DNA of 64,000 nucleotides from JAUVXJ01 sp034411995. Lineage in GTDB: Bacteria > Chloroflexota > Anaerolineae > UBA7937 > B3-Chlor. The stretch is from assembly GCA_034411995.1 (NCBI GenBank), contig DAOUME010000022.1, forward strand, positions 1 to 64,000, read 5' to 3'. Shown here piece by piece: positions 8,769 through 17,122 of this stretch. The position numbers and the translations under genes were made by a program. Each line of letters opens with the position of its first letter. Positions within the stretch are counted from its first letter, which is position 1. A model generated the notes under the pieces. It searched no databases. It was given only the letters and a program-made list of their open reading frames with translations, and was not told where the DNA came from.

Positions 8769-8801
8769 GACGATCAGCATACGATTCTGGCACTGATCGT
8801 C
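8769..8801 (+). terminator. Possible terminator of the roadblock/GTPase operon
   Basis: A perfect 9-bp stem (GACGATCAG at 8769-8777, CTGATCGTC at 8793-8801) with a 15-nt loop is followed by TTCCT on the plus strand. The T tract is weak and the hairpin is 230 bp after the last gene. Confidence 0.35.
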
Positions 8802-9036
8802 TTCCTCGCACCTCGCTGGTCGGTTTTCGGATCGTGCGCCCCCTCCGCAGGGAAAGCGGAGTAGTGGTTGGGCTTCCACCCTCCTGGAAGCGAAGTCCCA
8901 CGCGCCGCAACGGACACCCCCTCGTCTGGAGCGACGTGGGCGCGGCTCACGCTGGTCACCCTGACGGGGAGTCGCAGAGGCTCCCCTTCACGGCCTGACG
9001 CCGAAGATGGCCCAGGGCTACCAGTTCCCGAAAGGG

Positions 9037-9069
9037 AGAGGTCCCCCGGTGTTCGACCGAGGGACCTCT
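9037..9069 (-). terminator. Strong hairpin after the ABC exporter operon
   Basis: AGAGGTCCC (9037-9045) pairs with GGGACCTCT (9061-9069), and CGGT/ACCG continues the stem inward around a GTTCG loop. On the minus strand it lies about 80 bases after the exporter operon and is followed by CCCTTTC. The U tract is short, so intrinsic termination is only likely. Confidence 0.45.
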
Positions 9070-9151
9070 GGCGATGGCGTCTAGCCTTGAGTCTGGCAGC
9101 GCACCGCCACGGCGGATGCCCACGGCGCGCCTGGCGGTCTGAGCTTTTGCG

Positions 9152-9799
9152 TCACTCCCCCACCGCCGTCTCCGTGGCTCTCGGCGTGGAGACAGCACCA
9201 GGGGTGGCGGGCTCTGCGCTCACCGTCGGTCCCGGTGTATCGGTGGGTGTGGGCGTGGGTTTCTCGGGCGGCTCGCTGATCAGCCGCTCCAGATCCCCGA
9301 TGGCGGAGGAGGCCACCAGATAGACTTCGCTGCCCCCTTCTCTTTGTACGTAACTGGAGTAACCAGCGGGGTTCTTGTTCCCGACCAGGAGTACCTGGCT
9401 GCCACCGTCTGCCAGGCCAACCTCCACGCGCAGGGCCGGTTCGGCGAGACCGAAGGCCTCCAGATCCACATCCTCCCCCTCCACGACTCTCGTGGACTGC
9501 ATCTGCGACAGGCTCCCCAGGAGCCCCTCAATCCGCGTCGCATCCGCCTCGGCCTCGAGAGGCGCGGTCAAACGCCACATCCCCTCCGCAAGCCTCCGGA
9601 CCATCACCGATTCGCTGCTCCTCTGATCGGTCACCTCCAGCGTTACGGCGTCTTCCACTTCGAAAGAAAACACGGGTACTCTACCCTCTTCCTCGGGCGC
9701 CGTCTCCTGGCCGCCCCTCATCTCCAGCACGAAGACCAGTGCCGCCAGGACCACGAAGACGGCCACCACTATGATCGTAGTTCGCTGGTGTAATCTCAT
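9152..9799 (-). CDS. DUF4340 membrane-anchored protein of a Gld-type ABC exporter
   Basis: A 215-residue protein. The ATG at 9799 lies five bases after the upstream stop; a GTG seven codons earlier overlaps that gene. One N-terminal membrane helix (TIIVVAVFVVLAALVFVLEM) is followed by an extracytoplasmic domain typical of DUF4340 (VTLEVTDQRSSESVMVRR, WRLTAPLEAEADATRIEGLLGSL, LLVGNKNPAGYSSYVQ). The C-terminal 40 residues are a Pro/Thr-rich tail. DUF4340 genes usually follow GldG-like genes in exporters for unknown substrates, exactly as here. Confidence 0.85.
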   Translation of the reverse strand: MRLHQRTTIIVVAVFVVLAALVFVLEMRGGQETAPEEEGRVPVFSFEVEDAVTLEVTDQRSSESVMVRRLAEGMWRLTAPLEAEADATRIEGLLGSLSQMQSTRVVEGEDVDLEAFGLAEPALRVEVGLADGGSQVLLVGNKNPAGYSSYVQREGGSEVYLVASSAIGDLERLISEPPEKPTPTPTDTPGPTVSAEPATPGAVSTPRATETAVGE

Positions 9800-9804
9800 C
9801 GCTG

Positions 9805-11337
9805 TTACCTTCGCCTCCACCAGACCACGGCGCCGACCAGCAGGATTGCCGCCGGCAAGAAGATGACGCTGGAGTACTGCAAGAAACGAGCTTGCCCAGG
9901 GGACAGGACCAGGACGCGAGACACGGGCGGCTTCGGCCTTATGGAAATCAGCTCCTCTTCCTCAGCCAACCAGTTCACGCTATTGAGGAAGAGATCGCTG
10001 TTTCCTCCCAGCGTCAGGCTGGAGTTGCCGGCAAAATCCGAGTCTCCAAAGACCACCAGGCGCGTCCCCACGGTCGCCTCTCCTTCGCCCTGAGCCTCCA
10101 CGCCCATGGCCATGGACAGCGGTCCCGCGGTGTCTGCGCCAACGTCGTACCGGGCTTCCTGCCGGCGCAGCGCCTCAAAGTCGGTTTCTCCCCAGCTCCC
10201 CTCACTGGATTCCACGAGGGCGAGCGCCGTCACCCCCTCCGGCTGCTCCACCGTGCGGGTAATCGACCTCGCCGTACTCAGCACCACGCCGGGCAAGTCC
10301 CGTGTGATTTCGCTGAACCGGAAGCTATCGACCACGGGCGACAGCGGATCGACGCCGAAAAGCCCTCGCTCAGGATCTATGACCACGTCATCCTCGTACT
10401 CCACACCCCACTCGCCCAGCACCTCGCTCAGGGCCGGTTCCTGCCCAGGTTCTTGCATGATCAGTGCCTTTCCCCCCTGCTGCAAGTAAGCGCTGATAGC
10501 CTCGCTCTCCTGCTCCAGCAAGGGAGTGCTGGGCGCCGCCACCACCAGGACAGATGCATCGACGGGAACGGTGCTGCTGATCGCCAGATTCAGCGTATTG
10601 ACGACGTAGTTATCTCGCTCCAGGGCATCCCGGATCTCACTGTAGTCAGACTGATCGTACCCACCCGGGTCGCGCTCACCGTGTCCGGTGAGGAAGTAGA
10701 CGACCTTCTGCGAGTCTCGCGATACCTTCAGAAGGGCCCCGGTGATCTCCTGCTCGTCCACCGTCAAGCTGTCCTGTCTTCTCCCCGCGCACTCGAAGAC
10801 GATCGTGCCGTATGACGTGATACCATACTGTTGAGCCACAAAGGGCTGCACGTCGGGATCCACGACCTCATACGTGATCTTGTCCGTATGGTACACATAC
10901 TCGGCCAGCAGGTCATCCAGTTCCTGCTGCGCGGGATCGCCCTGCACGAAGAAGGCCGTCACCTTCACAGGCTCAGTGAGATCAGACAAGATCTGCATCG
11001 TCTCAGGCGACAGCGTATAATCCTGAAACTCCGTCAGATCCAGACGTCGATGATGTCGATCCCCCAGGAAATTGAGGAGAACCAGTATGCCCAGGAAAGC
11101 TACGATGGCGATGCCAATGTTGGAGCCATACCTGGCCGCACGCCCAGTGATGGCAGACCTCAAGGCGTCCGGCCTGGCCGCCACGGACGCCACCAGCAGG
11201 ATGGCACCCAGCCCCAACAACGCCTCCACGCGCAGGTCCAGCTCTTGGGTCAGTAGATACAGAATCACCGCCAAGGTCAGAATAGCCAGCCCGGCGATGC
11301 CACCAGGAATAGCCAGGCGTTTCCACCAACCGCGCAT
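9805..11337 (-). CDS. GldG-like ABC exporter auxiliary protein
   Basis: A 510-residue protein with three or four N-terminal hydrophobic segments, a long extracytoplasmic region and a C-terminal helix ending WWRRR. The central part matches the GldG/DUF4350 type: LTEFQDYTLSPETMQILSDLTEPVKVTAFF, VVYFLTGHGERDP, and VLVVAAPSTPLLEQE. In Flavobacteria GldA, GldF and GldG form an ABC complex needed for gliding; elsewhere the same module is thought to export or assemble cell-surface material. The ATG directly follows the stop of the permease gene (TAGATG), so the genes are coupled. Confidence 0.87.
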   Translation of the reverse strand: MRGWWKRLAIPGGIAGLAILTLAVILYLLTQELDLRVEALLGLGAILLVASVAARPDALRSAITGRAARYGSNIGIAIVAFLGILVLLNFLGDRHHRRLDLTEFQDYTLSPETMQILSDLTEPVKVTAFFVQGDPAQQELDDLLAEYVYHTDKITYEVVDPDVQPFVAQQYGITSYGTIVFECAGRRQDSLTVDEQEITGALLKVSRDSQKVVYFLTGHGERDPGGYDQSDYSEIRDALERDNYVVNTLNLAISSTVPVDASVLVVAAPSTPLLEQESEAISAYLQQGGKALIMQEPGQEPALSEVLGEWGVEYEDDVVIDPERGLFGVDPLSPVVDSFRFSEITRDLPGVVLSTARSITRTVEQPEGVTALALVESSEGSWGETDFEALRRQEARYDVGADTAGPLSMAMGVEAQGEGEATVGTRLVVFGDSDFAGNSSLTLGGNSDLFLNSVNWLAEEEELISIRPKPPVSRVLVLSPGQARFLQYSSVIFLPAAILLVGAVVWWRRR

Positions 11338-12048
11338 CTACCTCCACCTCCTCAACTGCAACATCTGTACCGACAAGAAGAGAAACCCAGCGGTAGCGCT
11401 GAGGTAGAAGATGACGTCTTTGGTATCCACGATACCCCTGAGGAAATCGAAGTAGTGAGCGGACATCGAAAGGTAAGCCACGACATCACCCACAGGAGGG
11501 CCAAAGAGGCTTCCTGCGACGTCCACCAGCCAGAGGATGAGCATCGCTCCAAAGGCCAGCAAGGCTGCCACTACCTGATTTCGACTCAAGGAAGACGTAA
11601 ACAGCCCAATAGACAAGAACGTCGCCCCCAGCAACGCCAGACCCACATATCCGCCGATGATGGCACCTCGATCGGGATTACCGAGGCTGATCATGAGGAG
11701 CGGGTAGTATAGAGTCAGGGCCAGCATGACCCCGTAGACACCCAGACCGGCCAGGAACTTGCCCAGGACCACCTCCCAGTCCCTGACGGGCAGGGTGAGC
11801 AACAACTCGATGGTGCCTGACCTCTGTTCTTCGGCCAACAGTCGCATGGTCAGCGCGGGGGTCACGAACAGCAAGGTGACCGCCATGTTGGCAAAGACTC
11901 CCCTCAGCGAGGCCTCTCGGGTATAGTAGACGATCAGCGAGAAGAAGAACCCCATGATCGCCAGAAAGGCAGCGATCACCACGTAGGCGATGGGGGATGC
12001 AAAATAGGCGTGCAGCTCTTTGCGGGCGATGACGACCATGTTCCTCAT
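11338..12048 (-). CDS. ABC-2 type permease, GldF-like
   Basis: A 236-residue integral membrane protein with six predicted helices. It begins with the family pattern MVVIARKELHAYFASPIAYVV and has the EEQRSGTIELLLTLPV signature of ABC-2 permeases between helices 2 and 3. It begins one base after the ATPase stop and ends adjacent to the GldG-like gene. It forms the membrane channel of the exporter with the ATPase encoded upstream. Confidence 0.92.
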   Translation of the reverse strand: MRNMVVIARKELHAYFASPIAYVVIAAFLAIMGFFFSLIVYYTREASLRGVFANMAVTLLFVTPALTMRLLAEEQRSGTIELLLTLPVRDWEVVLGKFLAGLGVYGVMLALTLYYPLLMISLGNPDRGAIIGGYVGLALLGATFLSIGLFTSSLSRNQVVAALLAFGAMLILWLVDVAGSLFGPPVGDVVAYLSMSAHYFDFLRGIVDTKDVIFYLSATAGFLFLSVQMLQLRRWR

Positions 12049-12990
12049 TTAGGCAGCCTCCTCTCCCTTGTGCGCTTCCTCTTCCGTGGTCAACCTCAGG
12101 AAGATGTCTTCCAGCGTGAGCCCCAGCGGGCGCAGCTCCAGCAAGCCCCAACCCTGCTGAACCACCAGAGAGGAGATCTCGGCACGGGGGTCCAGTCCGG
12201 CGCCGCACGCGACCACGTACTGGCCGTCTCCGCTGGTCTCCACGCCCGTCACACCCTCTATGGCGCCCACGAGTCTCACCACGTCTGGAGATGGATCCCG
12301 CACCTGAACCAGGACACGCCGAGCCTGCTCGAGCTTCGATCCCAACTCCTCGGGAGTGCCCTCAGCGGCTATCTCCCCCTCGTTGATGATCACCAACCGA
12401 TTGCAGACCTCGCTGGCCTCGGGAAGGATGTGGGTACTGAGAATGACAGTGTGACTTCCTCCCAGACCCTTGATCAGTTGCCGCACCTCGCGGATCTGTC
12501 TGGGATCCAACCCGATGGTTGGCTCATCGAGGATGAGCACCTGGGGATCGTGGACCAGAGCCTGGGCCAACCCCACTCGCTGGCGATAGCCCTTGGAAAG
12601 TCTGCCGATCAAGGCGCCTGCGAAGTCGGTGAGATCGCACGTATCCATGATCTCCTCGATGCGCCGGCGACCATCGCTCACGTGGCGAATGCTGGCCACG
12701 AAGCTCAGGTACGAGGACACCGTCATCTCCGGGTAGAGAGGGACCATCTCGGGCATGTATCCGATGCGCTTCCTCACCTCGAGAGAATCCTCCCAGACGT
12801 CGAACCCGGCGACGCGGGCCGTTCCAGCGCTGGGAGGCATGAAGGCAGTGAGAATGCGCATCGTGGTGGTCTTGCCCGCCGCGTTGGGACCCAGGAAAGC
12901 CAGGATCTCGCCGTCCTCGACTCGAAAACTCACGTCCTTGATCGCTGCGAAGCTCCCATAGTACTTGGTGAGGCCCTCAACCTCTATCAT
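12049..12990 (-). CDS. ABC exporter ATPase, GldA-like
   Basis: A 313-residue ATPase. The ATG at 12990 follows GGAGGATAAAG and starts MIEVEGLTKYYGSFAAIKDVSF. Walker A is GPNAAGKTT, the signature is LSKGYRQRVGLA, Walker B is VLILDEPTIGLD, and the H-loop His is in ILSTHILPEA. The C-terminal 90 residues form the regulatory extension found in GldA/NatA-type proteins. It is the first gene of a four-gene operon with permease, GldG-like and DUF4340 genes. Confidence 0.95.
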   Translation of the reverse strand: MIEVEGLTKYYGSFAAIKDVSFRVEDGEILAFLGPNAAGKTTTMRILTAFMPPSAGTARVAGFDVWEDSLEVRKRIGYMPEMVPLYPEMTVSSYLSFVASIRHVSDGRRRIEEIMDTCDLTDFAGALIGRLSKGYRQRVGLAQALVHDPQVLILDEPTIGLDPRQIREVRQLIKGLGGSHTVILSTHILPEASEVCNRLVIINEGEIAAEGTPEELGSKLEQARRVLVQVRDPSPDVVRLVGAIEGVTGVETSGDGQYVVACGAGLDPRAEISSLVVQQGWGLLELRPLGLTLEDIFLRLTTEEEAHKGEEAA

Positions 12991-13097
12991 CTTTATCCTC
13001 CACTGGTGCTGGCCAGTCCTCAAATAGAGTGAAAGCACAAGGCTCGGCTCTCCGTCGCGTCACCATGTGCTTCCCACCATGCGTTCTGTCAGCGCCG

Positions 13098-13126
13098 ATA
13101 TTACGGCACAAGCGGCACAGTGTCAA
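13098..13126 (-). promoter_or_regulatory. Promoter of the Gld-type exporter operon
   Basis: On the minus strand TTGACA (13126-13121) and TAATAT (13103-13098) are 17 bp apart, about 110 bp before the ATPase start. The -35 is perfect and the -10 matches 4 of 6. Confidence 0.7.
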
Positions 13127-13226
13127 GTCACCAACAACTCAGGGTACCTCCGTCCTTCGGGGCGATGGTCGAAATAGTATGCCCACCGCGGTGCGGGGCA
13201 TCGGCCGCTCCGGGTCATCAGGGATC

Positions 13227-14627
13227 TCAGATGGCAGCCTTGTCTCGGAAGAATGTGAAGAACGTCTTGATAATGATCTTCAGGTCGAACAGGATCGACC
13301 AGTTCTCTATGTAGTAAAGGTCGTACTTGGTCCTCGTCACGATGGACGTGTCGCCCCTGAGACCGTTGACCTGAGCCCAGCCGGTCATCCCTGCCTTTTC
13401 CTGGTGCCGCTCGACGTAGCGGGGGATGATCTGCTTGAACTGCTCCACGAACACGGGCCGCTCGGGCCTGGGTCCTACCAGGCTCATCTCCCCGAGGAAG
13501 ACGTTGATGAACTGGGGCAACTCATCGAGAGAATAGCGCCTTATGAACGCACCCAGTCTGGTCCGTCGCGGATCGCCCTTGACGGCCCACACTGGTCCTG
13601 TGTCGTTCTCCGCTCCCTCCTTCATCGATCTGAACTTGATCATCCGGAACGGCTTCTCGTCCAGTCCCATGCGCTCCTGGGTGTAGAAGGCAGATCCCGG
13701 AGAATCGAGCTTGATGAGCAGTGCGACGAGCACCATTAGCGGCGAAAGTATGACCAGGCCCACAGCGCTGCCGGTGATGTCCATGGCCCGCTTGAGAGTC
13801 AGTCTCCAGCCCCTGAGCACGGTATCCCTCACCGTCAGCAGCGGCAGGCCGCCCAGATGGCCAATGCTCAGATCGGACGTGATGAGCTGGAACGCACTGG
13901 GATAGACCCTGGTGGCCACCCTCGCTCGGTGGCAATCGGAGATGATGGGCAAGATCTCACGGCTGGCCGCGTCCGGCAGGGCAATGATCACCTCATCGAT
14001 GCGCTCCGAGCGTATCAAGGAAAGCAGCTCGTCAGTGGTTCCCAGAGTCGGGACTCCAAGGTCCACACTCTGCTGCGAAGCCTGGCTCACCATCCCCACT
14101 ACCGCGTACCCCAGGCCGGGCAGCCTGCGCATAGCCTGCAATACCATGCGCCCGGTCTCTCCCGTGCCCACGATGAGCACCCTGGCCCCGCCGACACCTC
14201 TGCTCTGGAGGCTCCATATCAAGCGGCTGTAAACCAACCGACCGAGCGTCACCAGGACGATGGTCAGCAACCAGCAGAAGACGATCATCCGCCTCGAGTA
14301 GTCGGGCCCGTTCCTGATGAGAAACGAGTTGGCCGCCACGGAGATGATGGTCCCCACAGAGACGGCCACGAAGACGGAGTAGAACTCATCCACGTGAGAC
14401 AAGCCCCGCTGCCGGTGGTACAACCTGGAGAAGAAAAACACCGAGACCAGGGTCAGCACCTGGATGACGATCACACTCGCGTAACCCCGCAAAGAGCCGA
14501 GTTCGGCCGGGGTCAGCCGCTCGGTCCACAGCCTCAGGTAGTAGGTGAAGACGAAGGCCAGGACCATCATCGCCATGTCGATGATCACCAGGAGTCCTGC
14601 GAACAGCACCGCGCTCTTGCCCTTCAC
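13227..14627 (-). CDS. Undecaprenyl-phosphate sugar phosphotransferase
   Basis: A 466-residue initiating glycosyltransferase of the polyprenyl sugar-1-phosphate transferase family (WbaP/WcaJ type). The N-terminal half has four to five membrane helices, then a nucleotide-binding-like segment (VLIVGTGETGRMVLQAMRRL). The C-terminal catalytic domain begins KRAMDITGSAVGLVILSPLM and contains FRSMKEGAENDTGPVWA, RRYSLDELPQFINVFLGEMSLVGPRPE and PGWAQVNGLRG-like sequence. The start is one of two tandem GTG codons (14630 or 14627); GGAGG lies seven bases before the second. It overlaps or abuts the upstream GT2 gene. It starts assembly of a surface polysaccharide. Confidence 0.93.
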   Translation of the reverse strand: MKGKSAVLFAGLLVIIDMAMMVLAFVFTYYLRLWTERLTPAELGSLRGYASVIVIQVLTLVSVFFFSRLYHRQRGLSHVDEFYSVFVAVSVGTIISVAANSFLIRNGPDYSRRMIVFCWLLTIVLVTLGRLVYSRLIWSLQSRGVGGARVLIVGTGETGRMVLQAMRRLPGLGYAVVGMVSQASQQSVDLGVPTLGTTDELLSLIRSERIDEVIIALPDAASREILPIISDCHRARVATRVYPSAFQLITSDLSIGHLGGLPLLTVRDTVLRGWRLTLKRAMDITGSAVGLVILSPLMVLVALLIKLDSPGSAFYTQERMGLDEKPFRMIKFRSMKEGAENDTGPVWAVKGDPRRTRLGAFIRRYSLDELPQFINVFLGEMSLVGPRPERPVFVEQFKQIIPRYVERHQEKAGMTGWAQVNGLRGDTSIVTRTKYDLYYIENWSILFDLKIIIKTFFTFFRDKAAI

Positions 14628-14629
14628 CA

Positions 14630-15520
14630 CTAAGCCTCCGCAGCCGTCTGTTCTCCCTCCAGGCGCACCATCTCTCGCAGCATCCTCCTCCCGCCGCGCA
14701 ACGCCAGCCCTCCGAGAACCAGATAGTGAGCCCACGACGGAGTCGTTTCGGCATAATGCTTGCGATAGAAGATGTACATCGCGCGCCAGAACTCGTAGTT
14801 GGCCTTGTCCCTGTTCTGCTCGCTGGCCTTTCGCTTGTAGTGGAGCACAGTCACTTCGGGATAGTAATAGACCTTCCAGCCAGCCTGCTTGGCCCGAAGA
14901 GCCCAGTCCAAGTCCTCAGCGTACATGAAGTAGGACTCGTCCAGACCGCCCACCTGCTCGATGACCTCCCCGCGGACTATCATAAACGCGCCCACCACCG
15001 AGTCTACCTCAGCCGTCTCGTCGGGGTCAAGATACGTCAGGTTGTACCGTCCGAAGCGCTTGCTCTTGGGGAAGAGATGGCTCAAACCGAACAGCTTGTA
15101 GAAGGAGTTCTCCACGGTCGGGAAACTGCGCCGGCAAGCCAGGTCCAAACTCCCGTCGGCCAGGACCAGCTTGGGGCCCGCCATGCCGGCCTCAGGGTGG
15201 GTATCCATGAACTCCAGCATCTGCTCGAGGGCGTGCGGAGGAAGCACTGTGTCGCTGTTCAGCAAGAGGTAGTAGCGCGCGTGGAAGCGCCGCAACCCCA
15301 GGTTGTTCGCGTAGGCGTAGCCACCATTGATCTCACTCTCGATGACGTGCACCTGGGGGAACTCGTGTCCCACCATGGCACAGCTCCCGTCGCGAGAGCA
15401 GTTGTCCACGACCACGGTTTCGAAGGTGAACAAACCTTCGCTCTCGTATACGGACTTCAGGCAATCCCGCAGCAGCTCTCGGGTATTCCAGTTGACGATG
15501 ACGATCGAGAGATCACGCAT
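14630..15520 (-). CDS. Family 2 glycosyltransferase
   Basis: A 296-residue GT-A enzyme of the rhamnosyltransferase-like subgroup. Motifs include SIVIVNWNTRELLRDCLKS at the N terminus, VDNCSRDGS for nucleotide-sugar binding, LLLNSDTVLPP with the metal-binding Asp, and FMYAEDLDWALRAKQAGW with the catalytic Glu-Asp. No membrane segment is evident. Its stop touches the sugar phosphotransferase start, so both act in one polysaccharide pathway. Confidence 0.92.
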   Translation of the reverse strand: MRDLSIVIVNWNTRELLRDCLKSVYESEGLFTFETVVVDNCSRDGSCAMVGHEFPQVHVIESEINGGYAYANNLGLRRFHARYYLLLNSDTVLPPHALEQMLEFMDTHPEAGMAGPKLVLADGSLDLACRRSFPTVENSFYKLFGLSHLFPKSKRFGRYNLTYLDPDETAEVDSVVGAFMIVRGEVIEQVGGLDESYFMYAEDLDWALRAKQAGWKVYYYPEVTVLHYKRKASEQNRDKANYEFWRAMYIFYRKHYAETTPSWAHYLVLGGLALRGGRRMLREMVRLEGEQTAAEA

Positions 15521-15589
15521 GGTAAGCTACCGAAGACAGCCGTTCCACTGGGCCCGGCACAGGATCATCCAGACGGAGGCACAGAAGCC

Positions 15590-16258
15590 TCACTCGGGGG
15601 CCGTATCCTCCCCCCGTTCTCCCACCGCCGATAGCACCCTCTGGAGCATGAGTGGTTCAGGCACCATCCCGTCCACGAAGGTGGTCTGGTTGATCACGGT
15701 ACGCGGCACACCGCGGACTTGATAATTGATTGCCAACTGGGGAAACTCGGTGGCCTCCACCATGTCTGCGGTAACGTAATCACTCTCCACCGCCATCCTG
15801 TGCGTCAGCACGACCGCGCTGGGGCAGTATGGTCAAGTAGGAGTGACGAAAACCTGAAAGTGGATCGCTTCATCTATCCCCGCCAGCGCCTTCCTCGTGG
15901 CCTCGCACAACCTGGACTGTCCGGAGGAGACCGCCTTGATGGCCTCGATCAAAGAGACGAACTCGTAACCTGAGGGTATGCCATAGAAACGTACCCCGTA
16001 ATCCCTCTCACCCACGACGGCGATGGCCGGGATCTTGTCTATGCCATACTCATCGACCTCGTCCTTGTCCGTGGCGAAATCGTAGATCTCGGCCTCCACC
16101 TTGTCGGACAGAGAGGCCAGCTCCTCCACCAGCTCGTGCGTTTCGGCGCAGAAGTCGCATTCCAAGTTCTGCGTGAACATCAACAGCCGCACCGGGCTCA
16201 CCAGCTCGGCCAGTTGCTTGCCGACCTCCTTCCTGTCCTCATCCCTCAGCATGGGCAT
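15590..16258 (-). CDS. Glutaredoxin-like protein disulfide oxidoreductase, probable selenoprotein (in-frame UGA)
   Basis: Two reading frames separated only by an in-frame TGA (15835-15833) make one 222-residue protein with two thioredoxin folds, the size of the PDO/glutaredoxin-like family. The N-terminal unit has the redox motif CDFC (in NLECDFCAETHEL). In the second unit the sequence is FVTPT-UGA-PYCPSAV: the UGA replaces the first Cys of the usual CPYC motif, so the motif would be Sec-Pro-Tyr-Cys with Sec at residue 142. Homology continues past the UGA (HRMAVESDYVTADMVEATEF, VRGVPRTVI with the conserved cis-Pro). A SECIS-like hairpin follows. The start ATG 16258 has AGGAGGG upstream. A nonsense mutation is the alternative; selAB, selC and selD would have to be in the genome. 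Confidence 0.85.
15806..15835 (-). promoter_or_regulatory. Sec codon and SECIS-like hairpin
   Basis: The UGA codon occupies 15835-15833. After 11 nt, CAGCGC (15821-15816) and GUGCUG (15811-15806) form a 6-bp stem with one G-U pair around the loop GGUC. The stem placement and the GG at the loop apex match bacterial SECIS elements such as that of E. coli fdhF, where the same loop core is recognised by SelB. Confidence 0.75.
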
Positions 16259-16291
16259 GACTTTCCCTCCTCGTCCAAGGGGACACGGCCC

Positions 16292-17056
16292 TCACCGCCG
16301 ACTCGCCGCTGGCTTCCTGCCCAGGGCCCAGAAATGGGGCATGAAGAACAGACGCGATCCGTCCTGGAGAGCCTTCCACGCCCGGTTCCGATACCCCCGC
16401 AGTAAGGCTCCGTCGGCGACGTTGTCCAGCGTCTCGAAGATGAAATCCCATTCTGCATCGAACTCCTCCGAGAGCTGCCGGTCGTCCCAAACAGAGCCGA
16501 TAATCCCCGCTTGCGCCACCAGCCCGGCGCCCGAGAGAAGCGCCTTCAAGCGCCGGCCGAGGCGAGGATTCGCCCCCTCGCGGCGCAGCGACTCCTCCAT
16601 CAGCGGGCCCAGCTCAATGTCTTCTGGATAGTCTATCCGTCCCCCGTAGTCAGGCTCCGTCGTGGCCAGGACCGCGCCACCCTCCTTGACCACGCGAGCC
16701 ATCTCCTGCACTACCAACGCCGGGCTCTCCACCCACAACAACAGGTAGCTGCACACCACCAGGTCGAAGCTCCCGTCTCGGAACGGCAACTGCTGGGCAT
16801 CTCCCACCAGCCAGTCCACATCCGAGATCCAGGCGGCCGCAAACCTGATCACGGACGGGTCCAGATCGAGACCCGTCACCCTCCCTCGGGTTCGCTGCGC
16901 GATCTCTGCGGTCACGGCCCCGGTGCCGCAGCCGACGTCGAGCACCCTCTCCGCGCCCCACAGTCCCGCCTGGCGATAGAGATGAAAACGTGTTTCCTGG
17001 GTCCAGTGAGCCTGCCGCTGGAACTGCCGATGCCATTGCTCAACGGTGAGGCTCAC
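16292..17056 (-). CDS. Class I SAM-dependent methyltransferase
   Basis: A 254-residue protein. GTG 17056 has GGAG seven bases upstream; a TTG one codon earlier is possible. The SAM site is clear: VLDVGCGTGAVTAEIA (motif I), VTGLDLDPSVI, WLVGDAQQLPFRDGSFDLVVCSYLLLWV and VVKEGGAVLATTEPDYGG. The C-terminal part has no recognisable specificity domain. It is spaced 33 bp from the disulfide oxidoreductase gene and 66 bp from the radical-SAM gene in one probable operon. The substrate is unknown. Confidence 0.88.
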   Translation of the reverse strand: MSLTVEQWHRQFQRQAHWTQETRFHLYRQAGLWGAERVLDVGCGTGAVTAEIAQRTRGRVTGLDLDPSVIRFAAAWISDVDWLVGDAQQLPFRDGSFDLVVCSYLLLWVESPALVVQEMARVVKEGGAVLATTEPDYGGRIDYPEDIELGPLMEESLRREGANPRLGRRLKALLSGAGLVAQAGIIGSVWDDRQLSEEFDAEWDFIFETLDNVADGALLRGYRNRAWKALQDGSRLFFMPHFWALGRKPAASRR

Positions 17057-17122
17057 CAATGTCGCTCCATCCTGCCTGCCGATGGCCCCCGTACGGAAGA
17101 GCCGATGATCACGAAGAGCGAT

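Larger units (their letters stand above)
8537..9151. other. Noncoding stretch between convergent operons
   Basis: I see no credible gene in these 615 bases. The region holds a hairpin at 8769-8801 (GACGATCAG/CTGATCGTC, loop 15 nt, then TTCCTC) that could end the roadblock operon, a small GC hairpin at 8844-8863, and the stronger hairpin at 9037-9069. Confidence 0.5.

Noticed and set aside
9892..10815. Plus-strand 307-codon frame opposite the GldG-like gene
   Set aside because: Codon pattern mirrors the real gene and no motif is seen.
15590..15592. The final TGA of the disulfide oxidoreductase as a second Sec codon
   Set aside because: The protein already has family length there, no hairpin follows, and the next codons are not conserved.
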